The position numbers were made by a program, and so were the translations under genes. A stretch of DNA of 64,000 bases from Strigamia acuminata. Its lineage: Eukaryota > Arthropoda > Chilopoda > Geophilomorpha > Linotaeniidae. Below, in pieces: positions 23,001 through 36,700 of this stretch. Numbering within the stretch: position 1 is the first letter of the stretch; each line of letters starts with the position of its first letter. The stretch lies in assembly GCA_949358305.1 (NCBI GenBank), contig OX442317.1:9180186-9244185 (forward strand), in the 5' to 3' direction. The notes below the pieces were generated by a model. The model was not told where the DNA came from. It saw only the letters and a list, made by a program, of their open reading frames with translations, and made no database searches.

Positions 23001-24760
23001 TAATCGTCGCGAATGGAGCTCGTGCATGTTTGCCTTTAATGCATGTTTCACAATCTTTGTTTTCTTTTTCATAATTTTCAAGCCCTCGTACGATTTGTTT
23101 TCGTGCCATCTCTGCGAGGCAATCCTTGTTTACGTGCGCATAACGTTCATGCCAATGAATTGTTTTGTTTGGTCGCACTGCATTGATTTTATCGTCTGGT
23201 CTCACAACTTTCATGTCGGCGATGTAAAGATTGTCTTCATCTGTCGCCGTCACGATCAATTCGTCGCCTCGGTAAACAAAACATTTGTTTTTTCGAAAAT
23301 CAATGTCCAAGCCACTTGCTGTTAATTTCCGCACAGATAATAAATTGCTGTCAAGTGCTGGCGCAAGAACTACGCCCTCTGTGACTAATTCGGCATTTTT
23401 CGATTTAAATCGCACTGTCCCTTCGCCGGTCACCTTAGTTGGGCGTCCGTCCGCCAGGTAGACGTCATCCATTTTCTTTTCTTCAAATTTTTCAAATACC
23501 GTGATGTCCGGCGTCATGTGCAACGAGCACGCGGAATCCAGTGCCCATGGCCGATCCTTTTTCGGCTGTGATGTCGCACTTTCACATTTTTCTTTGCTGG
23601 CGATCACGTACGCGAATTGGTTGCGTTTTTCGGTCACAGCTTTTGCCTTCGGATTTGATTTCTCCTTTTCTCGTTTTTGTTTTTCAAACTTTTCATGTTT
23701 TTCTGATGGTGGTGGCAAATTTTCCGTTTTGGTCCTGCAATTGCGCGCGATGTGGCCAGTCTTTTTACAACGGTAGCACGTCGCCTTGCTTCGGTCGAAA
23801 CGTTGATTTCCCTTTGAAGAAATGTGCACCTTATTTAAACGTTCTACTACCTTTTCTTCACCGACCTGTCTTTCTTCCTCTTGCTTTATTGCGTAGCGAA
23901 CTTTTTCGCCCGTCAAATCGATGTGAGATGTGAAGTCTGCACACTGCTGCACGCCTTTGTATGATTCCGAGAGTCCTTGTAGCATGTAGACCGCCACTTC
24001 TTGTCCCGTAACCGCTTGACCCAGCGTTCGAAGTTGCTCGACCAGTCCTTCGATACGTTGCAAATACGTTTCCGCTTTTTCTCCCTTCGCGAACGTCGTA
24101 CGATGCAGTTCTCGTTGAATCGCGAGTTTTTTCTGAGTGGCGACGCCTTGGTGTACGTCCGCTAATTTTTCCCATATCTGCTTGGCCGTCGTTTTGTTTA
24201 ACACATAACTTGCCTGTGAAGCGGTAAGTGATTGGGCCAAAATGTTTCGGGCAGAAACATCATTCTTCGCCCATAAATCCCTTTCAGCTTGTGTTGCCGC
24301 TGCATCTGGTGGATCCGCATTTATGGCTGTTAGAACTGCATGTTTCTCCAAAAGTATTTTGGTTTTCCAACACCACGTTGGGTAATTATTTCCCTCTAGC
24401 TTCTCAATGTGCGTGAAGCTTTGTGTACTTGCATTCGGGTCCGCCATTGTTCTCCTTTGTTCTCCTTTTTGATGGTTTCACTTTTTACGTGTTCACACTT
24501 ATCCAATTATTTTCAGCAAAAAACAGTCCGTTTACTCACAGTTTATCAGTGTCGCACTGAACCCATAACCCTTTGTTGGTTTTCAATCCTGTAGTAACTG
24601 TGTTAATTGTTTTAAATAAAAGTCAAAAGCCACGATAACAAAATGCGTGTTGTATTCAAGTGAGAACAAAGATGATACAAAGTGAGAGTAATAATCATTG
24701 GTTACAAATTATGGGGGTTAATACGGTGGTGGCTCCATCTATCAATAAGCAATGATAACA
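20050..24760 (-). mobile_element. Complete Copia-type LTR retrotransposon
   Basis: Identical 187-bp LTRs (20050-20236, 24574-24760) begin TG and end CA and are flanked by a 5-bp duplication CTCTT (20045-20049, 24761-24765). Next to the 5' LTR (on the right) the minus strand reads GGGTTATGGGTTCAGTGC, which matches the internal initiator-tRNA-Met primer site used by copia elements. A purine tract (AGGAAGGGATT) precedes the 3' LTR. One uninterrupted polyprotein frame fills the interior. Identical LTRs and an intact frame suggest very recent, possibly current, activity. It is inserted in a SPIFA-family repeat. Confidence 0.95.
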
Positions 24761-27700
24761 CTCTTCGTACTTCATTTTGTTTTTCAAGGTAATGATGCGG
24801 AAATGATGAATTACCACGCCAGTTTAGAATTTTTCACTTAACGGTGGCGTCTTGCATGGGAGCTTTCGTAATGTTTGTGCTTAATTTTGTTTTTCCGAGG
24901 TAATATGATAAATATTTATAAAATTTTAGTGTGGTTTGTAATGTGTAATATATATGGCTTCTCAAGAAAATCTTCTTGCTCAAAGTACCCATCAACGAAA
25001 GCTGCGAGACCGAGCTCGCGTTACAGCCGAGGTCGCGGCTATAGTAGGTGCGGAATACGCGAGCGACAACGCTTTCTCGCCATCGCCAATCGTGTCACCG
25101 ATCGTGGCGCCTTGCCCACCACCTTATCAGAGCGGCGGCATTGTCTTCGACATCTTTTCATTCGGAATGACAGCAGAGGAGTTCCGGATGATGTTTGGGT
25201 TCTCAAGGGAGGTATTTTTTGTCTGCTTTTTCAGCAGCATGTTTATTGTAACTGTTACACTACTTCTTCTGTTTTTTAAGTAATTCTCTACTTGTCTGTC
25301 ATGGTTGAATGTAAGCACTTTTTTTTCGTTTTATAAAGTTCAAAGATTTTAGTCAATTTTCTTATAAAGTTCAAAGATTTTAGTCGATTTTCTTATAAAG
25401 TTCAAAGATTTTAGTCGATTTTCTTATGAAGTTCAAAGATTTTAGTCGATTTTCTTATAAAGTTCAAAGATTTTAGTCGATTTTCTTATAAAGTTCAAAG
25501 ATTTTAGTCGATTTTCTTATAAAGTTCAAAGATTTTAGTAAATTTTCTTTAAAAATTCAAACATTTTAGTCCATTCTTTTATAAAGTTCGTGGGCCAAAA
25601 GCGGGGTGCCTGTCAGACCTAATTCGTCAGAAAGACATGGCAGGTGTTTTTTTTTAAGCCATTGGAGTATATTTTATTTTAATATTTTATATTTTAAGGC
25701 TCACCTATATTTAAATTCAACTGATTTGATTTAAGGAATTTTTTTCAGGGATTGTGGTGGCTAACCTTTAGTCTTAACGGATTACTTATTTATATTTGCT
25801 TTGAATTGAGTTAGCCTTTACTTTGCTTACTTGTTTAGTTTGATTTAGAAGTAGTGGTTTAATAAAGAGTTTTTTAAATTACAGTTTATAATGGTCGCTC
25901 ACAGAATCGATTACGAAGATATGGATCCTAGAGCATTAGCACAGCGCACGTCAACGATTAAATAACAGCCCGGAACCCGAAGCCTCATCTGATGAGTCGT
26001 CCGACCAGGCTTACCCGGAGTTACTTTAGAATAGGGCTCGCTTCAGAACAAGCCCAAAATTTCGTTGCTTACCAAACAAACCCTCCTGAGTACGAAAATG
26101 AAACATCAAAAATGTCGGAAATAACCCTAACCTTAACCTAAACTAACCTGGTCTAGCCTATCCTTACCCTAACCTAACCTTAACCTAACCTAACCTTAAC
26201 CTAACCTTAACCTAACCCTAACCTAACCTTAACCTAACCTTAACCTAAACCTAACCTTAACCTAAGGATAGGCAGGGCCAGGTTAAGTTAGGTTAAAGTT
26301 AGGTTCATTTCCGACACTTTTGAATGTCATTTTTGGACTCAGGAGGGTTTGTTTAGTAAGTAACGAAATCTTGGGCCCATTCTGAAGTGGGTCATTTTCT
26401 AAAGTACACCCGCTTACCCACCTTCTCACATCTACGTATCTAACACTAACAGATTTAGGATATTTTTTCAGGGTGATTTGGTGGATGGGCACTTACGTCG
26501 CGGCGATGTGCACACTATTTAAAATTTTAGAACTTTATTTTAAATATAGAAATTAATAGAAAATTAAAAAATTTTTTTCGGGGATTCTGGTGGCTATCCT
26601 TTAGTCTTAATGGATTACTTATTTATATTTGCTTTAAATTGAGTTAGCCTTTACTTTGCCTTCTTGTTTACTTTGATTTAGAAGTAGTGGTTTAATAAAG
26701 ATTCCTACGTTTTGGCAGTTGATGCAAATGCTTTGTTAATGTCTTGTAAGCCATATAACTCTTGCTGAAATGGTTTGAAACTTTTTAAAAGGACTTTTTC
26801 ACCGATTTTTGCTGTCAGTGACAGTTTTAATCATATATCCCACAAAGACTGCGAAAATGATAAATTACCATACCGCTTTGGAATTTTTCACTTAACGGTG
26901 GCATTTTTCATGGGAGTTTTTCGTACTTCATTTTGTTTTTAAAGGTAATATGATGGGTATTGTTACGAGGTTGACGAGCACACTGTGAACCAGTTGTCGC
27001 CACCTCGCTTCCGTAACTAAACGATTCGAATTAATGCTGTAAACCCTCACTAGAGTTCGCCTTAAGCGAATGATCTCACTAATTTACCCATTAAGTAATA
27101 GTAGAATCACCCAAGTTTACTTGGCTGATGAGGAGAACTGAAATGTCAGTTCATTCCGAGCTTTCATACCGAGAGGTTGTCGGGCAGGTACTGCCGCGGC
27201 ATCTTGAGGTTCTTCACCCACCAAAGTTATTCATGCTTACTAGATTTAAGATAGTTTTATAAGATTTAGTTTTAAGTTAATCTTTGGTTTATTTCAGATT
27301 GTATTTATGATTTAATAAACATACTGTTATATTTTAATAATAATACAATGAGTCCTCTTCATTACCTTCTTATTAGCAACACAGTTTAAATGCTAGTTTA
27401 ACTTAATGCAATTACAAACCCCCAGTTTAATAATAAAGTATTTACGTGGTCAAACAGTAGTCAGTCTGGCCACGTAACAAAGTGGTGGAGATTGCGGTTC
27501 TTTCTATTTGAGACCCATTAATTGGCTAAAAGTAGTGAAAAGTAGTAAAAGTAAAGTGAAATTGGCCAGTTATTTGCTAAAATTAGAAGATCCATTTGAA
27601 ATCCGTACAAATTTGCATTAAAATTCAGTAAAATTCAAGTGAAATTCATATAAAATTTTGAAAAGTTGCAAACTCATTTGCATGAGTGATAAGATTGAAA

Positions 27701-30700
27701 GGTGACTCATTGTGAAAATTTTCTTTTAGGGTCAATTGCAGTTGAATATTTGATTATAGTGCACTAATAAGATTTACATATTTGAATTTATTAAAGATAT
27801 TTACCCAAGTTGAATTTATATAATAAAATGAGGTTGTTTTGGAGGTTAAGAGTGGTGAATATTCAATGTTTGTTTAATGATAAAACTTATATTAATAATG
27901 ATTCAATTATAGGAAATGTTTTCTTTTTGGTTTATGTAGAAGTTTATGTTGATTTTGATGATTAATTTTGATTATTTTTCAGGAAATAATAATAATTTTT
28001 TTGTTATTGAAATTTATTTTGAATTAGTGACTAATTGTGATAATTAATTGTGCATAAGTTTATTTCAGGGTTAGTGAAAGTTGTGAGTTGCTACAGCGTT
28101 GTGTGAATAAAGTGAAGGTATAATTAAAGGCTTAACAGTGGATCAGCCAGTTAAGTTATCACAGGCGCAAGTGGATAATCTACTGGACTTAAAGAATCAA
28201 GAATTAGAAAGAGAATTAGTAAGCACAGTGGATGATTCCAAAGTAGCGGTTAGAAAAAGAAAAACAACTTCACAGTCGGAACCTGGAATAAAGGAGGTTG
28301 AGCAAAATACTTCCACATTGGATGATAAACTTGTTTTTGCAACCCCATTAAAATTTGCGCAATCAAAGTCTTTTCAATCGGTATTTGAATTGTTAACACC
28401 AGTAAAAATAAAGGGATCCACATCAAAAGGACTGATATCCAAGATGGCGGATCCAACAACAGTTTTAACTGATCTTCTCAAGGGTATTTTGATACAAAAG
28501 CGCGAAGTTGTTTGTTATGATACGGAAAAAGGTAACATCGACCAATGGCTTGTGGCTTATGAAGCTACAATAGCATCAGATGATGAACGAGTGAAACAAT
28601 TGCCGTTAGCCCTTAAGACTGACGGACTGGCATGGTTTGTGGAACAATATAAAACGAATCCAACCTGGACTTGGACAGAATGGAAGCCACAAATCGAAAA
28701 GAAGTTCAGGAAAAGCCAGGAAAATGTATTGAACACTCTTCATTTTATGAGGCATTCAGATGGTAAAGCCGATGCATTTATGAAGAAGGTCTTGGCCGAA
28801 TGTGCTTATGCGCGACCAGAATTACCTGAGAATTTGAAGATTAATTACATTTTTCAAGGATTGAAGCCGGAAATGCAAAAGATGTTGATTACTGTATTCC
28901 CGAAGACTTTGGCGGATATGGAAGAGAGAATTAAGTTATTCGAAAGTCATAAAGTAAAAGACCCAGCAGATGTTCTACTCGCGGCGTTTAAAAAAATCGT
29001 GGACGAGAAGGCGATCCCGGTAACAGCAGGTAAACTGAGTGGAACCGTGGGAACCCAACCAACCCACGCTGAGTTAATAGCTGAAGTCGCTGATTTAAAG
29101 CGGCGATTGTTAGAGGCAGAGTCAGTGGATTTGCTGGATGAAGAGTCGATACTGATACAAAATCAGTGGTATGCGCCAATAAGGAATAGGGGACAGTATA
29201 ATCAAGGAGGTAGAAGTAGAGGTGGAAGACAAGGCTTTAATCCTAATTACAATAATTATAATACTAACAATAGTAATAATTCTAATAACCGTTCATGCGG
29301 ATGTTATCATCATTTCAGCTGTGAGTTTTACAATCCACCCAGGCAACAACAACAGCAACAACAGCAACAGGAAAGAGGTGGAAGTAACAGCTGGAAGTGG
29401 AATAAAAAGAGGAGAAGAGGTGAACAGCAAGATGGAAACCCTAATCCTCAGGCACAAACGAAGGCCCAAAATTCGAAAAACTAGTTGAACGGCCACAGAG
29501 AAATTGTTGCCACCCAAAGAAAAGGAAAAGACAAAAGAAGAAGAGTAAGATAATTATAATTGACGTTCAGGTATCAGAATCATTGTTGGAGATCCCAGTA
29601 ATTGTAAAAGAAATGGAAATAAAAGCGGTAATGGACACTGGAGCCAAACGAAACCTGCTAAGCGAAGAAGTTGCAATAGCTCTTCAATTGGATTATTCAC
29701 CCAGCCCTAACATTAGGCTACGTGGGATAGGAAAGGATTTGGTAGTTCCAGTGGGTAAAACAAAAATGAACATTGCAATTGGAAAACTGACCTATAAGGT
29801 GGAAGTATTAATAGTGTCAGGATTTCATCATCAGCTTTTGTTGGGGGATCCATTCATGAGGTCAACGAGAACTGTCGTCGATTATGATTTACAAAAAATC
29901 TTTGTGGGCCGGAACAATGATAGTGGAGTAGAAGAAGCAGTTTTTCCAATAAATAGATCATTTTCGGACCAGAGTTATGTTGCCAGAGTAATGAAGAATA
30001 TCTCAATTCCACCAATGCATGAATGCGTTATACCAGTTTATTTAAATACAAAACTAACCACAGAAATGTTTATGGAACCTCTAGGAAATGTAATAGATAG
30101 GTTTGGAATTTTGTGTTGTAAAACATTAACAAATTTTGAGTATGGTAAAGGAGTTCTGCGTGTGGCTAATCCAACAAACAAATCAGTCTTTCTGAAGGAG
30201 AAATCTGCAATTGGTAAGGCGTATTACATTATCGAAATTGGGTTGTTGGATGAGAAGCAAGTGTATTGCACTGACTCCTCAACCAAAGCGGTTGAGTTGA
30301 CAGATGAAAAGCAAGTGCATTGCTTTGACTTTGACTCCTCGATTGCTAAAGATAAGATGACCAAAAGCCAACAAGAGCAGATGAAGCAGTTACTTCAAAG
30401 GAATCAGGATAGATTTGCAGCCACAGATAAAGACTTAGGTAGAGTAACAACATTTAAACACAAAATTGATACGGGGGACCATGATCCAATACATTTGCAG
30501 CCTTATAGACGTTCAATCGCAGAAAAAGAAGTAGAGGCAGAAGAGACCAGAAAGTTGCTTGAGATGGGAGTCATTAGGGAGTCAGAAAGTCCATGGAGTG
30601 CACCAGTACTTCTCATCAAGAAAAGAGACAATAAATGGAGATTTTGTGTCGATTGGAGGAGGTTAAACGCGATCACAAAGAAAATGGTATACCCACTGCC

Positions 30701-33700
30701 CAGAATTGACGATACATTGGACCAACTGGCAGGGGCCCAGTATTTTTCGATGATGGATCTTATTCAAGGATATTATCAAGTCGAAATAGATGAACAGGAT
30801 CGTGAAAAAACAGCGTTTACCACTTCAAGCGGACATTTTGAGTTTAACGTCCTAGGAATGGGATTATGTAATAGCCCAGCTGCGTTTCAAAAATTGATGA
30901 ACAAGGTGCTTGGTAATCTTCTTGGCAAGGTCTGTATAGCTTATATTGACGACCTTATAATATTTTCAAAGACATTTGATCAGCATCTTCAGGATCTCGA
31001 TGCTGTCTTCAGCAAGCTGCGGTTGGCAAACTTAAAGGTTAAACTTAGCAAATGTACGTTTGGTACTAATACCATCAAATATTTAGGCCACATAGTTGAT
31101 TCTGATGGAGTGTCACCTGATCCACGTAATTTGGAAAGTGTAGCTAAATTTCCAAAACCAACAAATTTGAAGCAGTTGAGAGGGTTTTTGGGTTTATGTT
31201 CGTATTATCGAAAGTTTATTCCAGGATTTGCGGACGTATCTAAGCCCTTAGCCAACTTAACTCGCAAAGATGAAGCTTTTGATTGGGGACCACCACAGGA
31301 AACAGCTTTTAAGGCCTTACGAACAGCTTTAGTTACGGTACCAGTTTTGGCACATCCAAATTTTGCAGAGCCATTCATTGTATCTACGGATGCAAGTGCT
31401 TATGGGCTCGGTGCAATTCTGAAGCAACGTATTAACAAGCAAGAACATGTGATTTGTTACGCCAGTCGATTGTTAAGTACAGCGGAACAGAATTACACAG
31501 CTACAGAAAGAGAATGTTTAGCCATAATATTCGGCATTAACAAGTACAGACCATATCTTTACGGTAGGAAATTTACAATTGTGACAGACCATTCTGCGTT
31601 ACAATGGCTGAATAAGGTGAAAAATCCCAACGGTAGATTGGCCAGGTGGAGTTTACAACTGGTAGATTACGACTACGATGTGATACATAAGTCAGGCAAG
31701 AAGCACACGGATGCAGATGCTCTTAGCCGAATCCAAGAAGAGATTGGTGAGGAAGAAAAAGAAATTATTCCCTTACTACTTCTCGAAAAACTCAACTTAC
31801 CTGTAGAACAGCGTAAGGACGAGAAAATTTTGGAGATCATCACCGCAATGGAGAACATTGAGCAACTTCCAAGAAACAGGAAACGTCCTTTAAAACAGTT
31901 CGTTCTCCTGGATAACACGTTGTTTAGAAAGAAAAGTTACAATTCTCTAAACATGGAAGGAAACCTTTTAGTAGTACCGCAGCATTTACGTAAGCAAGTG
32001 TTAGAAGAAATGCATGACGGGCTCGTAGGTGCTCATCTCGGCCTAAATAAGACGTGGAAAAGAATTAGAGTAAGATTCTTTTGGCCGAGGATATACAGGG
32101 ACGTAAGGAATTACGTTCTCAGTTGTCCACATTGCGCAGGAAGTAAGTCAATGACCACTCCACAAAAAGGTTTATTACAACCTTGGTCGACGATCTCAAG
32201 ACCGTTTGAGAGGATTGGTATAGACACGTTAGGAAGCTTTCCAGTTTCAAATAGTGGAAATAAGTTTGTATTTGTTATCACTGATTATTTGTCGCGTGCA
32301 GTCATCGCCAGAGCGGCTCCAGCATGTACAGCGTTGGAAGCAGCGAAAACTCTTGTATTCGAGGTGATGCTCAAAGAGGGAAGTCCACGCGAGATACTCA
32401 GCGATAAGGGGACAGAGTACAGGAACGAAATGATTAATGAGGTATCAGCACTGTTTAAATCCCAGCACAAATCTACTTCCGGGTACCATCCAAGGACCAA
32501 CGGATTAACGGAAAGATTCAATGCAACGTTTGCCAAAATGTTGACATGTTACACTAATAAAGATCACACAGATTGGGATGAATTTTTACCATTTGTCATT
32601 TTCTCCTATAATTCAGCAGCCCATGAAACAACTGGATATACCCCATATTATTTGTTGAAAGGTTATGAAGTTGATTTGAGTGTGGATGTGAACTTGAATC
32701 TTCCTCGAAAGGAATTCACTCTTCGCACTTCTAGATTTATGCGGGAGATGCGGAAAATTGCCAACGAAAGACTAGAATGGCAGAGTGAGAAAAGCAAGAG
32801 AAGATTTGATTTAAACAGAATTGTGGTGGAATTCGAACCAGGGGAACTAGTTTACTTGAAAACCTTAAATAGGAAAGTAGGGTTAAGCGAAAAACTCCTG
32901 CCACCATTTTCTGGACCATATGAGATAGTTAGACGCACAGCGCCAAACGATTATGAAGTGAGGAATTCATCAGGAAAGAAAACTAGCATTGTCAATGTTG
33001 AGCGTTTAAAACCATATAAGCCGCGAGAGGAAATTCCAGAAACTATTCTGCAGGATTTACCACCAAAGAAAGTAACATTTTCTGATGAAGTGCAAGGAAG
33101 TTCGCAAAAAGACGATCAAAATGCGGAAATTGTGAAGAAGGACGATGATTCGCGAGATAGGCTTAAAATAGGAGCGAAGGAAAGGTTTATTGATGATAAC
33201 GATCAAATTTCGTTGCGGAATTTTTTTGAATCCGAAGATAAAACGTCGGATTCGCCGGTTCTAACTGAAAGGGAGCGATTGAAGGCAATTTACGGGCCGA
33301 AAGAAATTGAGGCACGTCGAGTGAAAAAGGAAGTTGAGTTAGAACAGCGAAATCAGTTGCTAAAATCGTCGCTAGACGAAAGTAAGAAAAATCGGTCGCA
33401 GAAACCATCACCAGGTGTCGCAAATGCTGTTGGCGCCGATACGCATGCGCGACGTCCTGCTGAAAGTGATTTCCGGTCACGACGACTTAGATCGCAACCA
33501 CGCCAAGAGTACACTGCATTTTACTAGCTTTTCTTTAAGTGAACGCAAGTTATTTGCAGTGAGCGAAGGGAATTGTTATTCTCCGAGTGTGATTGACGAG
33601 GATTTCGCATATTTTCTGTGAAAGTAGGTACTTTTAATTGACGGAAGTTAATATGAACGCAGACGAGACGTGACACGATTTTGAAGTTGTATTTTCTTGT

Positions 33701-36700
33701 TTTTTGAGGCGAACGCAAGTTATTTGCAGTGAACCAAGAATAACTAGAATTTACTGGTTGAATTGAACAATTTTGAGACATTTTTCTCCAGCTTTGGATA
33801 ATATTAATAAAAGTGCCGAAAGTGAACAAAACGAAACGAATCTATCGCCATTTTTCCAGCGAATAAAGAGAACTTCGCACATTTTTGAAATGTTAACTTG
33901 ACATTTAATTTTAAAATTTAATAGAAATAGCTATGAATATTTAATTGGTTTAGATGAAATAATTTTTTTTGTGTATAATTTATTTTGTATTATTTGTCAA
34001 TGATGTGAGCCCAGGTGTACGGGAGCGAGCAGAGACATGGTTTTTTTTTTTTATTATTTGAAGTTGATATTATTTTTTTGATTTTGATATTGTTTTCATT
34101 TTCATTCACATTGAATGTAGTGTATATTATTTTTTTTGAATTATTAGTTTGTATAGAAAATAGGAAAACTGAGAAAAAAAAGTAATATAAGTGTAAAAAT
34201 ATCAAAAAGTGTTAATCTTGAAAGCGTATTTGTGTAATAATTGACATATGATTTTGAATTTTTGTAATTTGAAATTGTTTTTAGTAAATATTGTTTAAAG
34301 TATAAATTTTGTGAAAGTAAGCATGAATAACAGGGAATGAACTCATATATAAGCATGAACAACAAGGGAGTTTGTTTAGTTAAATAACTTGTTTTTGGGG
34401 TCCAAAAATCTAAAGGAGGGGGCTGTTACGAGGTTGACGAGCACACTGTGAACCAGTTGTCGCCACCTCGCTTCCGTAACTAAACGATTCGAATTAATGC
34501 TGTAAACCCTCACTAGAGTTCGCCTTAAGCGAATGATCTCACTAATTTACCCATTAAGTAATAGTAGAATCACCCAAGTTTACTTGGCTGATGAGGAGAA
34601 CTGAAATGTCAGTTCATTCCGAGCTTTCATACCGAGAGGTTGTCGGGCAGGTACTGCCGCGGCATCTTGAGGTTCTTCACCCACCAAAGTTATTCATGCT
34701 TACTAGATTTAAGATAGTTTTATAAGATTTAGTTTTAAGTTAATCTTTGGTTTATTTCAGATTGTATTTATGATTTAATAAACATACTGTTATATTTTAA
34801 TAATAATACAATGAGTCCTCTTCATTACCTTCTTATTAGCAACACAGTTTAAATGCTAGTTTAACTTAATGCAATTACAAACCCCCAGTTTAATAATAAA
34901 GTATTTACGTGGTCAAACAGTAGTCAGTCTGGCCACGTAACAGTATTTATACATTATTAGAATTCTCAGAGATATGATGTAAAAATCGCCATATTTTGTT
35001 CAGAGAAATCATTTCAGTTGGAATGTCACCCCATGTGACAGTGACAGTATAAAGAATGAAAGACTAAACGAGCCTTAAGGCTCGTTTACATTGTTGCGAA
35101 ATTTAGCACGCGAAATGGTTGTGCCCAAAATTTCGCACGCAAAAATTTGCTTCTCATGTTCTCAATGAAGCAAAGAGTGAAGTCTCGTTTCAGACGAGAT
35201 TGTGCGAGATAACAACAAAGTTCGTACCGGGTAGCAGCTATGATTGTTATTATGGCAGGGGGATATTTGTTGTCAAAATCAAAATCCCAATCCAAAAAAA
35301 AAGTTAAAAAGTTAGTTAGTTAAAAAAAAGTTAGTCATTTTGTCATTTTCTTCCACTAATTAAACAAGAGAGAATTCCGTCTCACTTGTCCAACGTGGTG
35401 CTGCCATTTTGAATAAATTGTGAAGTTGGTGACGTCACAGCTATCTGGTCTGTCATTGGCCAACGCGTGCAAACGAAGCGAAAAAGTAGACTTCAAGTCT
35501 ACTCTGAAATTTCGCATGCAAAGGGTTGCCACGCGCGCATCAATTCGAACGCGATTTTGCAACATTGTAAACGAGCCTTAAGAACTATACCCAAATGTTT
35601 GCCTTAAAATATTCTTCGTGCTACTACTCAGGAGATAGAAAAATAGAAATTTGTATACAGAAATAAAAGAATCTAACACAAAGAATTTATGGAATGTCAG
35701 TACACCTGAAAAAGCCATCCAAAATACATTTCTCCATCTGGAAATGCATTTTTTTTGCTTGAAAATGTCATTTTTGAAGTTTATGACCATCCTCTGAACC
35801 ACTGATCACTTTGAAAATAAAAACCTGGTTTCAAAAATCAAATCCCAAATTAAACGCCTGAAGTCACGAAAACCCACAACACAAATTCAATTTCAAATGA
35901 AAAATTCAAACCAAACTTTGGAAAACCACCAAAAACTACCAAAAAGTGCATCAAATAATATTCTTGCCAAATCAATACGAATACTCAACCGCCACATGAA
36001 GAAAATACAATTCGAACTAAGCCTATAGTTGGCCTAAAAAGGCGCAAAAGAACAAATGTAAGAAACTAAATGGATCATTTTTCAAAGAATTCAAACCTGC
36101 TGAGCAATTTGCAGAAATATTAACGCCGTGTTCTGTTGAGTGTTATTGAGTTAATGCGTATACTCAGTATTGTCATGTTTATTTTTGATGCCGACAGAGG
36201 TCGCATATTGTAAGTGTACGTCGAGATGACGTTTTTTCTGGATTCGACCTTACTAGGCCGTATTCAATGTCAGATGTAATTGACACGTTGCACCGAATAA
36301 ATGCACATTGTTAAGTTTTCCTTTAAATCGTCTGGATTATATAACACCAACCAACAGTGGTAGCAGAGAGGGTGGTTACGGATTATCGGCGATATCTGAG
36401 AAGAAACAACAATTGGAATTAGCGAGAGAGTTCCCGACGGTGAAAAACGACGCCGCAAGTGGTTCCGAGTGTGCCAAGGAAATAAAAGGCACCGTAAAAG
36501 CTAAGTTATCAATTGCTTGTCTTTAAATAACAGAATCGTTGATAAGGTTCTGTTTTCAGAATTCAATTATTCGTAAATAATCACCCGGAAACGTCCGACG
36601 AGCGTTTAGACAACACGTCGTCGAGACAAAGCGTGCATTTGGTTGAAACGTCGTAGCAACGTCGCAGCAACACGGGGTTTAACGAGCGGAATCGATTAGG